Source of the DNA: Rhodoblastus sphagnicola
Lineage (GTDB): Bacteria > Pseudomonadota > Alphaproteobacteria > Rhizobiales > Beijerinckiaceae
Direction of reading: 5' to 3'
Length of the DNA stretch: 64,000 nt
Assembly (NCBI RefSeq): GCF_002937075.1
Contig: NZ_NHSJ01000057.1
Span: forward strand, 101,851-165,850
Shown here: in pieces, positions 17,045 to 26,724 of the stretch
Position numbering within the stretch: position 1 is the stretch's first letter
Layout of the letters: the number at the start of each line of letters is the position of its first letter
Program-made: the position numbers and the translations under genes
Notes under the pieces: generated by a model
Seen by the model: only the letters and a program-made list of their open reading frames with translations
Database searches by the model: none
What the model was told of the DNA's origin: nothing

Positions 17045-17344
17045 GCTTCCGCCTCCTTGAGTGTTGACCCAGACTAAGGGGAGGGCGGGGGCTGTGTCAA
17101 CATAAGATGAAACAATTTTTCCTGAGAGGAATTTTTGTGCTGGAACAGGGGCGTATAACGACGAAAAATCGCCTATCCCTTGACCATGTCTGCGCAAAGA
17201 TTGGGCGAAACACCGTAAAAATGCGCAAAAATGCAACAAATATCATGTTGTTCAACTTTGTTTCTTGACAGTTTAGCCGCGGCGCGCTTTCCCTATCATC
17301 GCCAGGCTCGGTTGCCGCTTGCGCCAGCGTCATGAGGACAGAAA
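17045..17344. promoter_or_regulatory. Divergent mgsA/gmaS promoter region
   Basis: A 300-base A/T-rich gap between the divergent mgs and gmaS-purU units. TGCGCAAA occurs at 17191-17198 and 17222-17229, 31 bases apart (about three helical turns). Its complement TTTGCGCA shares the TTTGCG core of the other NMG-locus sites. TTGACA at 17265-17270 could be a -35 element for gmaS, although no good -10 stands at 17 bases. GAGGACAG gives the gmaS ribosome site. Confidence 0.45.
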
Positions 17345-18646
17345 ATGACCGCGGATCTTTCGAAAATCGCCGCCGAACGCGGCATAAAATATTTCCTGAT
17401 CTCCTATGTCGATCTGTTCGGCTTTCTACGCGCGAAATTGGCGCCGGCCTCGGCCATAGCCGGGATGCAGAAGAATGGCGCCGGTTTTGCCGGCTTCGCC
17501 TCTCATCTCGACCACACCCCCGCCCATTCCGACACGCTCGCCGTTCCCGATCCCGCCAGCCTCATCCAGTTGCCCTGGAAGCCAGAGGTCGGCTGGGTCG
17601 CCGCCGACCTCTACTGCGACGGCGTCGAGGTCCACGACGCGCCGCGCGCCGTGCTGAAGAAGCAGATCGCCAAGGCCAAGGCGTTGGGCTACCAGCTCAA
17701 GACTGGCGTCGAATGTGAATTCTTCCTGCTGACCAAGGACGGCAAGAGCATAGCTGATCCGGCCGATCTCTACCCCAAACCCTGCTACGACCAGCAGGCT
17801 TTGATGCGGCAATACGACCTGATCACCGGCATTTGCGACGCCATGCAGACGCTGGGCTGGAAGCCCTATCAGAACGACCACGAGGACGCCAACGGCCAGT
17901 TCGAGATGAACTGGGAATATGACGACGTTCTACTCACCGCCGACCGCCACACATTCTTCAAATATATGGTCAAAACCTTCGCGGAAGAAGCGGGCTATCG
18001 CGCGACCTTCATGCCAAAACCGTTCAACGGTCTCACCGGTTCGGGCTGCCACATCCATGCTTCGCTGTGGAAGGGCGGGGTCAACGTGTTCGAGGACCCT
18101 AAAGGCGAACTCGGCCTGTCGCCGCTCGCTTACAATTTCCTCGGCGGCGTCATCCATTCGGCGGCGCAACTGTGCGCCCTGTTCAACCCCACTGTGAACA
18201 GTTTCAAGCGCATCAACGCGCCGCGTACGGTCTCGGGCGCCTCATGGTCGCCCAACACCATCACCTATGGCGGCAACAACCGCACCCACATGGTGCGTAT
18301 CCCCGAGCCCAACCGCTTCGAATTCCGCATTCTCGACGGCGCGACAAATCCCTATCTCGGCCCCGCCGCCATTTTGATGGCCGGGCTCGACGGCATCGAG
18401 AACAAGCGCGATCCCGGCAAGCGCCTGGACATCGACATGTATGCCGAGGGCTACAAGATCGAGGGCGCGCCGAAACTGCCGCTCAACCTGCTCGACGCTC
18501 TGCGCATGTTCAACAAATCGGAGGTGGCGCGCGCCGGTTTCGGTGATCGCTTCGTTGACTCCTACGTGAAGCTGAAAATGGAATCGTGGAACGATTTCAT
18601 GAGTCACGCCACCGAATGGGAACGGCTGCACACGCTCGACTGCTGA
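17345..18646 (+). CDS. gmaS: Gamma-glutamylmethylamide synthetase (GlnT/GS-type)
   Basis: Glutamine-synthetase-like ligase of 433 residues. It joins methylamine to the gamma-carboxyl of glutamate with ATP, the first step of the NMG pathway. Metal and substrate motifs are present: GVECEFFL, HEDANGQFEMNW (EDANGQF is widely used to recognise gmaS), GSGCHIHASLW, YGGNNRTHMVRIPEPNRFEFR. The C-terminal adenylylation motif of GlnA is absent, and the protein is shorter than GlnA (about 470). GlnT proteins are close relatives, so the assignment relies on the adjacent mgsA-mgsBC and mgd genes. It is followed after 45 bases by purU. Confidence 0.88.
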   Translation: MTADLSKIAAERGIKYFLISYVDLFGFLRAKLAPASAIAGMQKNGAGFAGFASHLDHTPAHSDTLAVPDPASLIQLPWKPEVGWVAADLYCDGVEVHDAPRAVLKKQIAKAKALGYQLKTGVECEFFLLTKDGKSIADPADLYPKPCYDQQALMRQYDLITGICDAMQTLGWKPYQNDHEDANGQFEMNWEYDDVLLTADRHTFFKYMVKTFAEEAGYRATFMPKPFNGLTGSGCHIHASLWKGGVNVFEDPKGELGLSPLAYNFLGGVIHSAAQLCALFNPTVNSFKRINAPRTVSGASWSPNTITYGGNNRTHMVRIPEPNRFEFRILDGATNPYLGPAAILMAGLDGIENKRDPGKRLDIDMYAEGYKIEGAPKLPLNLLDALRMFNKSEVARAGFGDRFVDSYVKLKMESWNDFMSHATEWERLHTLDC

Positions 18647-18691
18647 CGCCCTCCTCTTTCAAGACATAAGCACTGCCTGCTGGAGTTCCGC

Positions 18692-19558
18692 ATGGACCCC
18701 CAAACCAAAAACTATGTCCTGACGATCTGCTGTCAGGACGCCATCGGCATTGTCGCGGCGGTCGCCGGCTTCCTGTCCGGCCGCAACCTGTTCATCTCGG
18801 AATCCTCGCATTACGGCGACCCGGAACACCATCGCTTCTTCATGCGCACGGTGTTTCGCGGTCCCGCCGACCCTGGCGAACTCACCGAACTGAAGGACGC
18901 CTTCGCCACGACCGTGGAAAAATTCGGCATGAACTGGCGCATCGACGACGCGTCGAAAAAGCCGCGACTCCTGATCCTCGTGTCGAAATTCGATCATTGT
19001 CTGAACGACCTGCTCTACCGCTATCGCGTTGGCGCGCTGCCGGTGGAGATTCCTGCCGTGGTGTCAAACCATCCCGACTTGCAACGGGTGGTGGAATGGC
19101 ATGGCATCCCCTATTTCCACCTGCCGGTCACCAAGGACACCAAGGCCGCGCAGGAGGCGAAAATCCTCGAAATGGTCGACAGCCTCAACATCGACCTCGT
19201 CGTGCTCGCGCGCTATATGCAGGTGCTGTCGCCGGAGATGTGCAAGGCGCTGGCGTGGAAGGCGATTAACATCCACCATTCCTTCCTGCCGAGTTTCAAG
19301 GGCGCCAAGCCCTACCACCAGGCGCACGCAAGGGGCGTCAAGATCATCGGCGCGACGGCCCATTACGTGACAAGCGACCTCGACGAGGGGCCTATCATCG
19401 AGCAGGTCGTGGAACGCATCGATCACACGCAGACGGCGGAAGATTTCATCGCCATTGGCCGCGACATCGAGAATATCGTGCTGTCGCGCGCGGTGAAATT
19501 CCACGTCGAACGGCGCATCATTCCCAACGGCTCAAAGACGGTGGTGTTCCGGCAGTGA
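18692..19558 (+). CDS. purU: Formyltetrahydrofolate deformylase
   Basis: PurU hydrolyses 10-formyl-tetrahydrofolate to formate and tetrahydrofolate. The 288 residues comprise an N-terminal ACT domain ([28 protein letters not shown]) and a formyltransferase fold. The latter includes [14 protein letters not shown] and the catalytic block [43 protein letters not shown]. It is co-directional with and close to gmaS. In this setting it would free tetrahydrofolate loaded by N-methylglutamate oxidation and export the carbon as formate for energy. This coupling is inferred. Confidence 0.95.
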   Translation: [288 protein letters not shown]

Positions 19559-19603
19559 GGAGAATCGTCGAGGCGAACTGTTCGACGAAAAAGCCGCGCC
19601 GGT

Positions 19604-20512
19604 TCAGGCCGCGCGGCGCTCCGAACAAGGACCGCCGAAGAATTCGAGATAGCGCGCGTCCATCTCGGCCACGGGCATGACGACGAAGACGTCGGTGGTG
19701 TTGAACTTGCGATCCGCGACCGCGCCATCGCCAAACTTGGCGCCGACTCGCAAATAGCCCTTGATCAGCGGCGGCAAGCCGGCCAGCGCTTTGCGCGGGT
19801 CGAAAGCCGACGCTTCCAGCATGTTCATGGGGACATGCAGTTCGCGCCGCGCGCGAACGCTCCATTCCCCGGCGGCGGCGGCGTGATGGCTGAGGAAGCT
19901 CAGCGCGACGGCGTGCGCCAGCGGATTTGAGCCTTCCAGGCTGGCGCAGCCGATCAGCGCATCGATGTTATAGGCGCGGATGTAAGCGAGTATGCCTTTC
20001 CAGAGCAGTTCAATCGTTTTTTTGCCGCGATAGGCGGCAAGCACGCAGGAGCGGCCGAGTTCCAGGAATCGCTTGCCCGGATGGCGCGCCAGCAGCGGCG
20101 CGATGTCATATTCGGTCGAGGAATAAAAGCCGCGTTTCTTGATCGCGACATCGCTGCGCAGCAGGCGATAGGCGCCGACCACGGTCGGCTTGATCTTGCC
20201 GCCGCGAGTCTTTCCCTCGTGGTCGATGACGATGAGATGGTCACAGAAGGCGTCGAACTTGTCGGCGTCGCGGCGCGTCAAGGCCGCCTTCGGATCGGGA
20301 ATCGCCCCGCCTTCCCCGAAGAAGACCTTGAATCTCAGGCGTTGCGCCTTGCGCACTTCCTTGCGCGTCGCGGCCAGGCGCACTTCGAGCGCGCCGACAC
20401 GGCCCAGAGTTCCCGACAGAGTGTCCGGAACGGCGCGGGGCTTGCGAAAAGCCTTTATAGGAAACGCGCCCGCAATGATCTTGCGGCCGATTTCGGGCGC
20501 CAGCTCCCACAT
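19604..20512 (-). CDS. olsB: OlsB-like GNAT acyltransferase (ornithine lipid synthesis)
   Basis: A 302-residue acyltransferase of the GNAT-related OlsB family, which transfers a 3-hydroxyacyl group from acyl carrier protein to the alpha-amino group of ornithine. Conserved segments are EVRKAQRLRFKVFF, the ...VGAYRLLRSDVA strand, FLELGRSCVLAAYRGKKTIELLWKGI (acyl/CoA-binding region) and PPLIKGYLRVGAKFGDG. No olsA is adjacent. It is convergent with purU. The exact acyl acceptor could differ, since this family also includes hemolysin-like acyltransferases. Confidence 0.75.
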   Translation of the reverse strand: MWELAPEIGRKIIAGAFPIKAFRKPRAVPDTLSGTLGRVGALEVRLAATRKEVRKAQRLRFKVFFGEGGAIPDPKAALTRRDADKFDAFCDHLIVIDHEGKTRGGKIKPTVVGAYRLLRSDVAIKKRGFYSSTEYDIAPLLARHPGKRFLELGRSCVLAAYRGKKTIELLWKGILAYIRAYNIDALIGCASLEGSNPLAHAVALSFLSHHAAAAGEWSVRARRELHVPMNMLEASAFDPRKALAGLPPLIKGYLRVGAKFGDGAVADRKFNTTDVFVVMPVAEMDARYLEFFGGPCSERRAA

Positions 20513-20682
20513 CTTGATCTCCGCCCAAATGTATTATTTACCTGACCAAGAGATCACAATGCGACGACGATTTTGTGACGATTTGGGTCCCTTCCCGTTG
20601 AAGTTGTTTGGCGTGCGGCAGTCGAGATCCCCACGCGCAAATAGCCGGGCGCCCCGTCGGTCAAACAGTGCTGTTACAAGCG

Positions 20683-21489
20683 CTATCCCCGCAAGGTGGC
20701 GAGGAAGCGCGCGGGTTCGTGATCGCAGAGCGCCACCGCAGTCAATCGTCCCGTCGCATGCGCTCCGGTATCGACGCCAATGCGTCCAGGCGCGACGACC
20801 GGCCCCTTGACGCAGGGCACATGGCCATGCACGACCGTCACTGACAGCCTGTGCGCCTTGCGCAGAAACGGTTCGCGGATGGTCATCATCGCCTTTTCGC
20901 TTTGCCGGTCGAGCGGCCGATCGGGATCGACGCCGGCGTGAACGAAAAAATAGCGGCCGGACGCATAGGAAAAGGGCAGGTTTTCGAGAAAGCTGAGATG
21001 CGCGGACGGCACGGCCCGCCTTGCGCGGGACAGCGACGCCTCTTTCTTGCGCAGGCCGTAGGAGGCGAGCGTCTCGGCGCCGCCCTTGCGCATGAATTGC
21101 GCGAAGGCGGATTCGCTCTTTCCCGCGAGGGCGTCGAGGAACAGTTGATCGTGATTGCCGCGCAGCGTGATCCATCGGTCGCCCGCGCGCCGGGGGCCTT
21201 CGATCAGACGCTCGATGACCTGCCGGCTTGACGGCCCCCGATTCACGAGATCGCCGAGAAAAACGACGCTGGCGGGACGCGCCAGGCCATCGGCGTCCGC
21301 CTCTATTTTTTGCAAGAGGCGGTCGAGTTCGGAGCGCATGCCATGAATGTCGCCGACGCCGTAGTGGACGTAGTCCGCGACGGGCGACTCCGGACATGCG
21401 ACCGGCGCGGCGCCAAGGGCCTCGACGCGAGTCGGCGCCGGCCAAATCCACGCCCTTTGCAGGCGCTCCGCCACCCAACTCAAGCGCAT
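20683..21489 (-). CDS. Metallophosphoesterase, PPP-type serine/threonine phosphatase family
   Basis: A 268-residue calcineurin-like phosphoesterase. All metal-ligand motifs are visible in order: GVGDIHG (near residue 45), VVFLGDLVNRGPSS, ITLRGNHDQ, VVHGHVP and a preceding FFVHAGVDP. This is the bacterial PPP layout, with protein phosphatase or dinucleoside-tetraphosphatase activity as options. It is monocistronic. The N-terminal 35 residues before the domain are not conserved-looking and the real start could be a little downstream. Confidence 0.85.
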   Translation of the reverse strand: MRLSWVAERLQRAWIWPAPTRVEALGAAPVACPESPVADYVHYGVGDIHGMRSELDRLLQKIEADADGLARPASVVFLGDLVNRGPSSRQVIERLIEGPRRAGDRWITLRGNHDQLFLDALAGKSESAFAQFMRKGGAETLASYGLRKKEASLSRARRAVPSAHLSFLENLPFSYASGRYFFVHAGVDPDRPLDRQSEKAMMTIREPFLRKAHRLSVTVVHGHVPCVKGPVVAPGRIGVDTGAHATGRLTAVALCDHEPARFLATLRG

Positions 21490-21909
21490 CCGCCCAAACC
21501 TCCGATCCGCATCGTCCCGCCTTGGGTCAAGACATAAAACTGATTCGCGATTGGTCTGTCACGATCCCAGCCAAAATGGTGTGGAATTCAAGCAAATTGT
21601 TGCGTCAGCGTCACAAATCCTGTTGCGCAGCGGCAGGCGCAGACAACCTTTTCGTAACGTCATCTCCGCAACATCATCAAGAGGCATAATGTCCCAAAAG
21701 GCGACAGTTCAATGACAGGGGCGGTTGCGCAAATTTCGTCCGATCAGGCCACGGACCTTCCTGTCAAGGTTTTGAAGGCCTGCAAGGGCCGCGGCGCCGC
21801 CAAGTCCGCGCATGCTCGGGCGGATAAAAGCCTTGAAACGGCTTCGCGAAGATATGCCCGGCAAGCCGCTCCGCGGCGTCCGTTGTGCGGTCGGCTCGGC
21901 CTGATGCGC
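21490..21909. other. Non-coding stretch
   Basis: About 420 bases between the phosphatase start and a small minus-strand frame. The part 21530-21660 is relatively A/T-rich and likely holds the phosphatase promoter. No RNA gene or repeat was recognised. Confidence 0.4.
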
Positions 21910-22173
21910 TTATCGCTCGCCCTTCAACGCCAGGGCGTCGACGGTCTTGCCAACGATTTCAGCGTCTTCGTCGTGACAGCACACAGCGTCGAAGGGCGCG
22001 GCGGCGGCGAGCGCCTCAATGGGTCCGCGCCAGCAGATGGCGCCTTTTTCGATACAGGTCACCCATCCCCTGGATGCATGGGGACTCGGTTCAATCGCGA
22101 TCCGGCGCGTGTATCTGGCCGTGTGTTCCGTGGGTTGCGTCATGAGGTCAGCATAACCCGTGAACATGACCAT
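21910..22173 (-). CDS. Small hypothetical protein
   Basis: An 87-residue frame; an internal ATG at 22143 would give 77 residues starting MTQPTEHTARYTRR. Composition is protein-like (HASRGWVTCIEKGAICWRG, DAVCCHDEDAEIVGKTVDALALKGE) with four cysteines and no membrane segment. The opposite strand also has an open frame (21712-22233), but its composition is poor. No strong ribosome site. Not recognised; it may be real. Confidence 0.4.
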   Translation of the reverse strand: MVMFTGYADLMTQPTEHTARYTRRIAIEPSPHASRGWVTCIEKGAICWRGPIEALAAAAPFDAVCCHDEDAEIVGKTVDALALKGER

Positions 22174-22280
22174 TGTTTGCAGGCTCAGCCCAAGTCAGGG
22201 ATGGGTCGTCGCCGACGCGCCGCCCTGACATGAAACCTTCGTCCTCGGGCGCCACTATCGACGCGGAATAGCCCAATGTC

Positions 22281-23390
<1,110 letters not shown>

Positions 23391-23772
23391 TGATCGTCGA
23401 TCCGGGGCTTGGCTTCCAGCCCCTTCTGGACGCGCCAACGCAGAACGCCAGCGTTCTTCGAGAGGAACGCCAAGCCCATGAGCGCATGATGGGGATAATC
23501 CTTCGGCGCGCTTGCAAGCGTAAAAATAAGCTAAAATCTAGATGCAGGACCTGTGGGCGTTAAACGGACGGGCATGCTGCATTGAAGGTCGGGCGCGCCG
23601 CCCTCTGGGCGTGCAAGATCTTGTTGTTCTGGTCGCGATGCCGGTAAGCCGCGCCAATTGGATTCCTTGGCTTCCGGCGCGGTTATGATCTATGCGGAAT
23701 AGCACGGGGCCGGCGGAGACCCGCCTTCGCGATGTCGATCGCGCGCGGGCAGGCCATGCGAAGCAGCAAGCC
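23391..23772. other. Non-coding stretch
   Basis: A 380-base gap between convergent genes (channel and decarboxylase). Short frames only; no terminator with a T-run and no repeat were recognised. Confidence 0.35.
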
Positions 23773-25413
23773 TTATTTGTAAAGCGCCGTCAAAGCGTTG
23801 TGCAACTGGATCGCCAGCGGCGAGGCGGCGTCGGCGGTGGTGACGATCTCGACATAGGCGCCGCTGTTGGCTTCGGTCGCCGCCGTCAGCGCACGGTCGA
23901 ATTCGGCGCAGGTCTCCGCCCGGGCGACGAACCAGTCGTCGCAGCCGAAAGCTGCGGGCAGGGCGCTGTAACGCCAAGGCGCAATGTCATTGTAGGGACT
24001 CGCCGGATCCTTGCACAACAGCCGCTCGATCAGATAGCCCTTGTTGTTGATGACGAAGATCACGGGTTTGGCGCCGTAGCGCGCGAACGCGCCGATCTCC
24101 TGAACCGTCATCTGGTGCGAACCGTCGCCGGTGATGAGCACGGTGCGCCGCTGTGGCGCGGCCAGCGCCGCGCCCAGCGCGGCCGGGGTGGCCCAGCCGA
24201 TCGAGCCCCAAAGGGTCTGGTTGTAGAAATTGGCGCCGGCCGGCAGTTTGGCGAAGCCAAGCCCCATCGAAACCGTGCCGGTTTCGGCGACAAGAATGTC
24301 GCCTTCGCGTAAAAAGCCGGCGAGTCGGGGAAACAGCGCCTTCGCGTCGATCGGCGCGTCGCCGCCGCCTTCGGTTTCGCCCAGCGAGCGCGCGGCGAGG
24401 CGCGGCCAGTCGCGCCGGGGCAGGCGGGCGGTCAGGGCTGCGAGCAGGTCGCCCATTTCGACATTGTAAAAGGTTTTCGCGCCGACGCGCACCCTATGCC
24501 GGCCGATCCAGATTGTCTTGTTGGGATCGAGGTTGGCGGTGAAGGCGCCGGTGTTGAAATCGGTCATCAGCGCGCCCACCGCGAGGATGACGTCCGCGCT
24601 TTCGACGAATTCGCGCACCTCCGGCTGCATCAGCGCGCCGTCATACATGCCGGCATAGGCCGGATGGGTCTCGTCCAGCACGGACTTGTCCATGAACATG
24701 GTGGCGAACGGCAGGCCCGTCGCGTCGATCAACTCGCGCATGGCCCGCTGGAAGCCGCCGCGCGCCACCAGCAGCCCCGGCAGCACGCAGGCCGCGCGCG
24801 ATGCGTCCAAAGCGTCGGCAATGGCGTCGGTCGCGCTGGCGAGGGCGTCCGCATCGCTCTGCGGCGGCAGGATCGGCCGCGATTCCCCGGCGACCGGCCG
24901 GTTGGCGAGATCGGCGGGAAAGGCCATGTAAACCGGACGCAGATGATAGAGCGCCTCGGCGATCAGCCGCTCGGTCTCATAGGCGACGTTTTCCGGCGTC
25001 ATCACCGCCGAGGCGCAGACGACCGGCTCGGACATGCGGCGGAACAGGTCGTAATCGCCGGTGCCGAGCGTGTGATGCATCAGCGCGCGCGATTCCTGGA
25101 TGGCGATGTTGGGCGCGCCGACGAGATGGAACACCGGCAGCTGCTCGGCATAGGCGCCCGCCACCCCATTGAGCGCGGAGAGTTCGCCGACGCCGTAGGT
25201 GGTGCAAAGCGCGCCCACGCCGCGCAGGCGGGCGTAGCCTTCGGCGGCATAGGCGGCGTTCAACTCGTTGGCGCAGCCGATCCAGGCCAGATCCGGGTCG
25301 GCGCAGATCGCGTCATTGACCGGAAAGGCGTAATCGCCGGGAACGCCGAACACATGCGCGACGCCGATGTCGCGCAGGCGCTGCAGCACATGCTGGATCA
25401 CGGTGACGCCCAT
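23773..25413 (-). CDS. Thiamine-diphosphate-dependent 2-oxo-acid decarboxylase (pyruvate/indolepyruvate type)
   Basis: A 546-residue enzyme that decarboxylates a 2-oxo acid to an aldehyde. N-terminal pyrimidine-binding domain: HVFGVPGDYAFPVNDAI and the cofactor-activating Glu in CANELNAAYAAEGYAR. The catalytic His pair appears as ALMHHTLGTGDYD, as in pyruvate and indolepyruvate decarboxylases. The C-terminal diphosphate motif is GDGSHQMTVQEIGAFARYG...FVINNKGYLIE. The frame runs upstream, but homology starts at MGVTVIQHVLQRLRD with AAGGGGAG before it. Substrate could be pyruvate, indolepyruvate or a branched oxo acid. Confidence 0.85.
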   Translation of the reverse strand: MGVTVIQHVLQRLRDIGVAHVFGVPGDYAFPVNDAICADPDLAWIGCANELNAAYAAEGYARLRGVGALCTTYGVGELSALNGVAGAYAEQLPVFHLVGAPNIAIQESRALMHHTLGTGDYDLFRRMSEPVVCASAVMTPENVAYETERLIAEALYHLRPVYMAFPADLANRPVAGESRPILPPQSDADALASATDAIADALDASRAACVLPGLLVARGGFQRAMRELIDATGLPFATMFMDKSVLDETHPAYAGMYDGALMQPEVREFVESADVILAVGALMTDFNTGAFTANLDPNKTIWIGRHRVRVGAKTFYNVEMGDLLAALTARLPRRDWPRLAARSLGETEGGGDAPIDAKALFPRLAGFLREGDILVAETGTVSMGLGFAKLPAGANFYNQTLWGSIGWATPAALGAALAAPQRRTVLITGDGSHQMTVQEIGAFARYGAKPVIFVINNKGYLIERLLCKDPASPYNDIAPWRYSALPAAFGCDDWFVARAETCAEFDRALTAATEANSGAYVEIVTTADAASPLAIQLHNALTALYK

Positions 25414-25466
25414 GCCGATCTCCCCTTCCAAGTCTAACATGGGTGGGGAGCTTCGGCTGGACAAGA

Positions 25467-25646
25467 TCAATCGGCGCGACGCCCATTCGCCAGGGTGACG
25501 TCGGCGCCATGCTGGCGGGTGCGGTCGATCACAGAGACGAGGCCGCGCACGTCGCCCAGTTCGATGGACTTGCCGGCATAGCCCTTCAGTTCCCTGGCGC
25601 TGGCGGCTTCGGCGAAGAGAAGCGCGGCGCCGCCAAGCCGCGACAA
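25467..25646 (-). pseudogene. Possible remnant of a small secreted protein gene
   Basis: A frame of up to 59 residues with a signal-peptide-like start (LGGAALLFAEAASA, then RELKGYAGKSIELGDVRGL). This resembles the mature N-terminus of small exported proteins in this order, but the similarity is lost after about 20 residues. The only start in frame is a TTG at 25646; the nearby ATG at 25665 is in another frame, where it reads MRNTLSLVAA. This fits a frameshift in the signal peptide. The rest of 25414-25929 has no gene. Confidence 0.3.
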
Positions 25647-25929
25647 GAGACAGGGTATTGCGCATGAAAAGGGGCTTCGATCAGGGTGCGGACGCCCTCC
25701 CTGCCCGCGATTCGTCGGCAGTCTCTTGATTATGTTGCGACACGCGCGCAAATTTTTCCGTCTCTGTATGACTGATCGAATGATGCGCTGTGACATCACG
25801 GTTGTCGTTGCGCCATCGGACAATCGATGTTCGATCCGCGCCGGGATTGTCGCGCGCTCCGGTCCATTTTCTCCCGAAAGACTGGCACGGAAGATGCTCA
25901 ATCGGTAAACGTTTTACCGCGAGGAGTTC

Positions 25930-26724
25930 ATGAACCAGGCAGGCGCTCACGGACAATCGAACCTTCCGCCCGCCGACGGCGCTGGCGCGAGCTTCGGCGG
26001 TTTCGTCTTTTCCGATCCGGCGCAGGGGCCGGGCCTGTTCGCGCTCACCCGCCGCATCGGCGACCGGCTTTATCCGGTTTTGTTTGGCGAAAGCGACGAT
26101 GGCGCGGCGACGCTCGCCGCGCTGCGGGCGCGGGATCCGGCGCTGGCGCGTGGGCTGGCCGACGGCGCTTTCTTCATGAAGCGCGACAATGCGCGCATGC
26201 GCCGCCACATTCTGCGCGATCTCGTCGGCAAATATAATCCGCCGCTCAATGTCGCCGACCGCACCGCCCGCGCCGCCCCGGCCATCGCCGCCCTGGTCCC
26301 CGACCGCGCCGAAGCCGAATTTCCCGCCGAAACCGCCGCCGAAACCGTCGAGGTGAGCGAGGACGATCTCGATCGTCTGGTGCGCGTCTTCTATGGCAAG
26401 GCGCGGGAGGACGCCGTGATCGGCCCGATCTTCAACAGCCATGTCAGCGACTGGGAGCATCACTTCGCGCTGGTGCGGGATTTCTGGTCGCGCGCCATGC
26501 TCGGCACGTCCCGCTACAAAGGCGCGCCCTTCGCGCCGCATCTCGGCATGAATTTGAGGCCGGAGCATTTCGACCGCTGGGTTGCGCTGTTCCGCGACAC
26601 GGCCCAGGCGGTGCTGAAACCTGTTGCGGCCCGCGCCGCCATTCGCCGGGTCGAACATATGAGCGCGGCGTTCCAGGCGGGCCTGTTTCCGCTGGATTTT
26701 TCCAAGCAGGATCCCGCTTCATGA
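25930..26724 (+). CDS. Group III truncated haemoglobin with an unrecognised N-terminal domain
   Basis: A 264-residue protein. Residues 143-255 form a group III truncated globin: VRVFYGKAREDAVIGPIFN supplies Tyr155 as the B10 distal residue; APHLGMNLRPEHFDRWVALF contains the proximal His213 and the conserved Trp217. Residues 22-127 form a separate unit (GGFVFSDPAQGPGLFALTRR...GLADGAFFMKRDNARMRRHILRDLVGKYNPPLN) that I do not recognise. Group III globins are normally 120-140 residues alone. Its TGA overlaps the ATG of the YkgJ-type gene, so the two are co-translated. Role may be oxygen or NO chemistry linked to metal handling, which is inferred. Confidence 0.82.
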   Translation: MNQAGAHGQSNLPPADGAGASFGGFVFSDPAQGPGLFALTRRIGDRLYPVLFGESDDGAATLAALRARDPALARGLADGAFFMKRDNARMRRHILRDLVGKYNPPLNVADRTARAAPAIAALVPDRAEAEFPAETAAETVEVSEDDLDRLVRVFYGKAREDAVIGPIFNSHVSDWEHHFALVRDFWSRAMLGTSRYKGAPFAPHLGMNLRPEHFDRWVALFRDTAQAVLKPVAARAAIRRVEHMSAAFQAGLFPLDFSKQDPAS

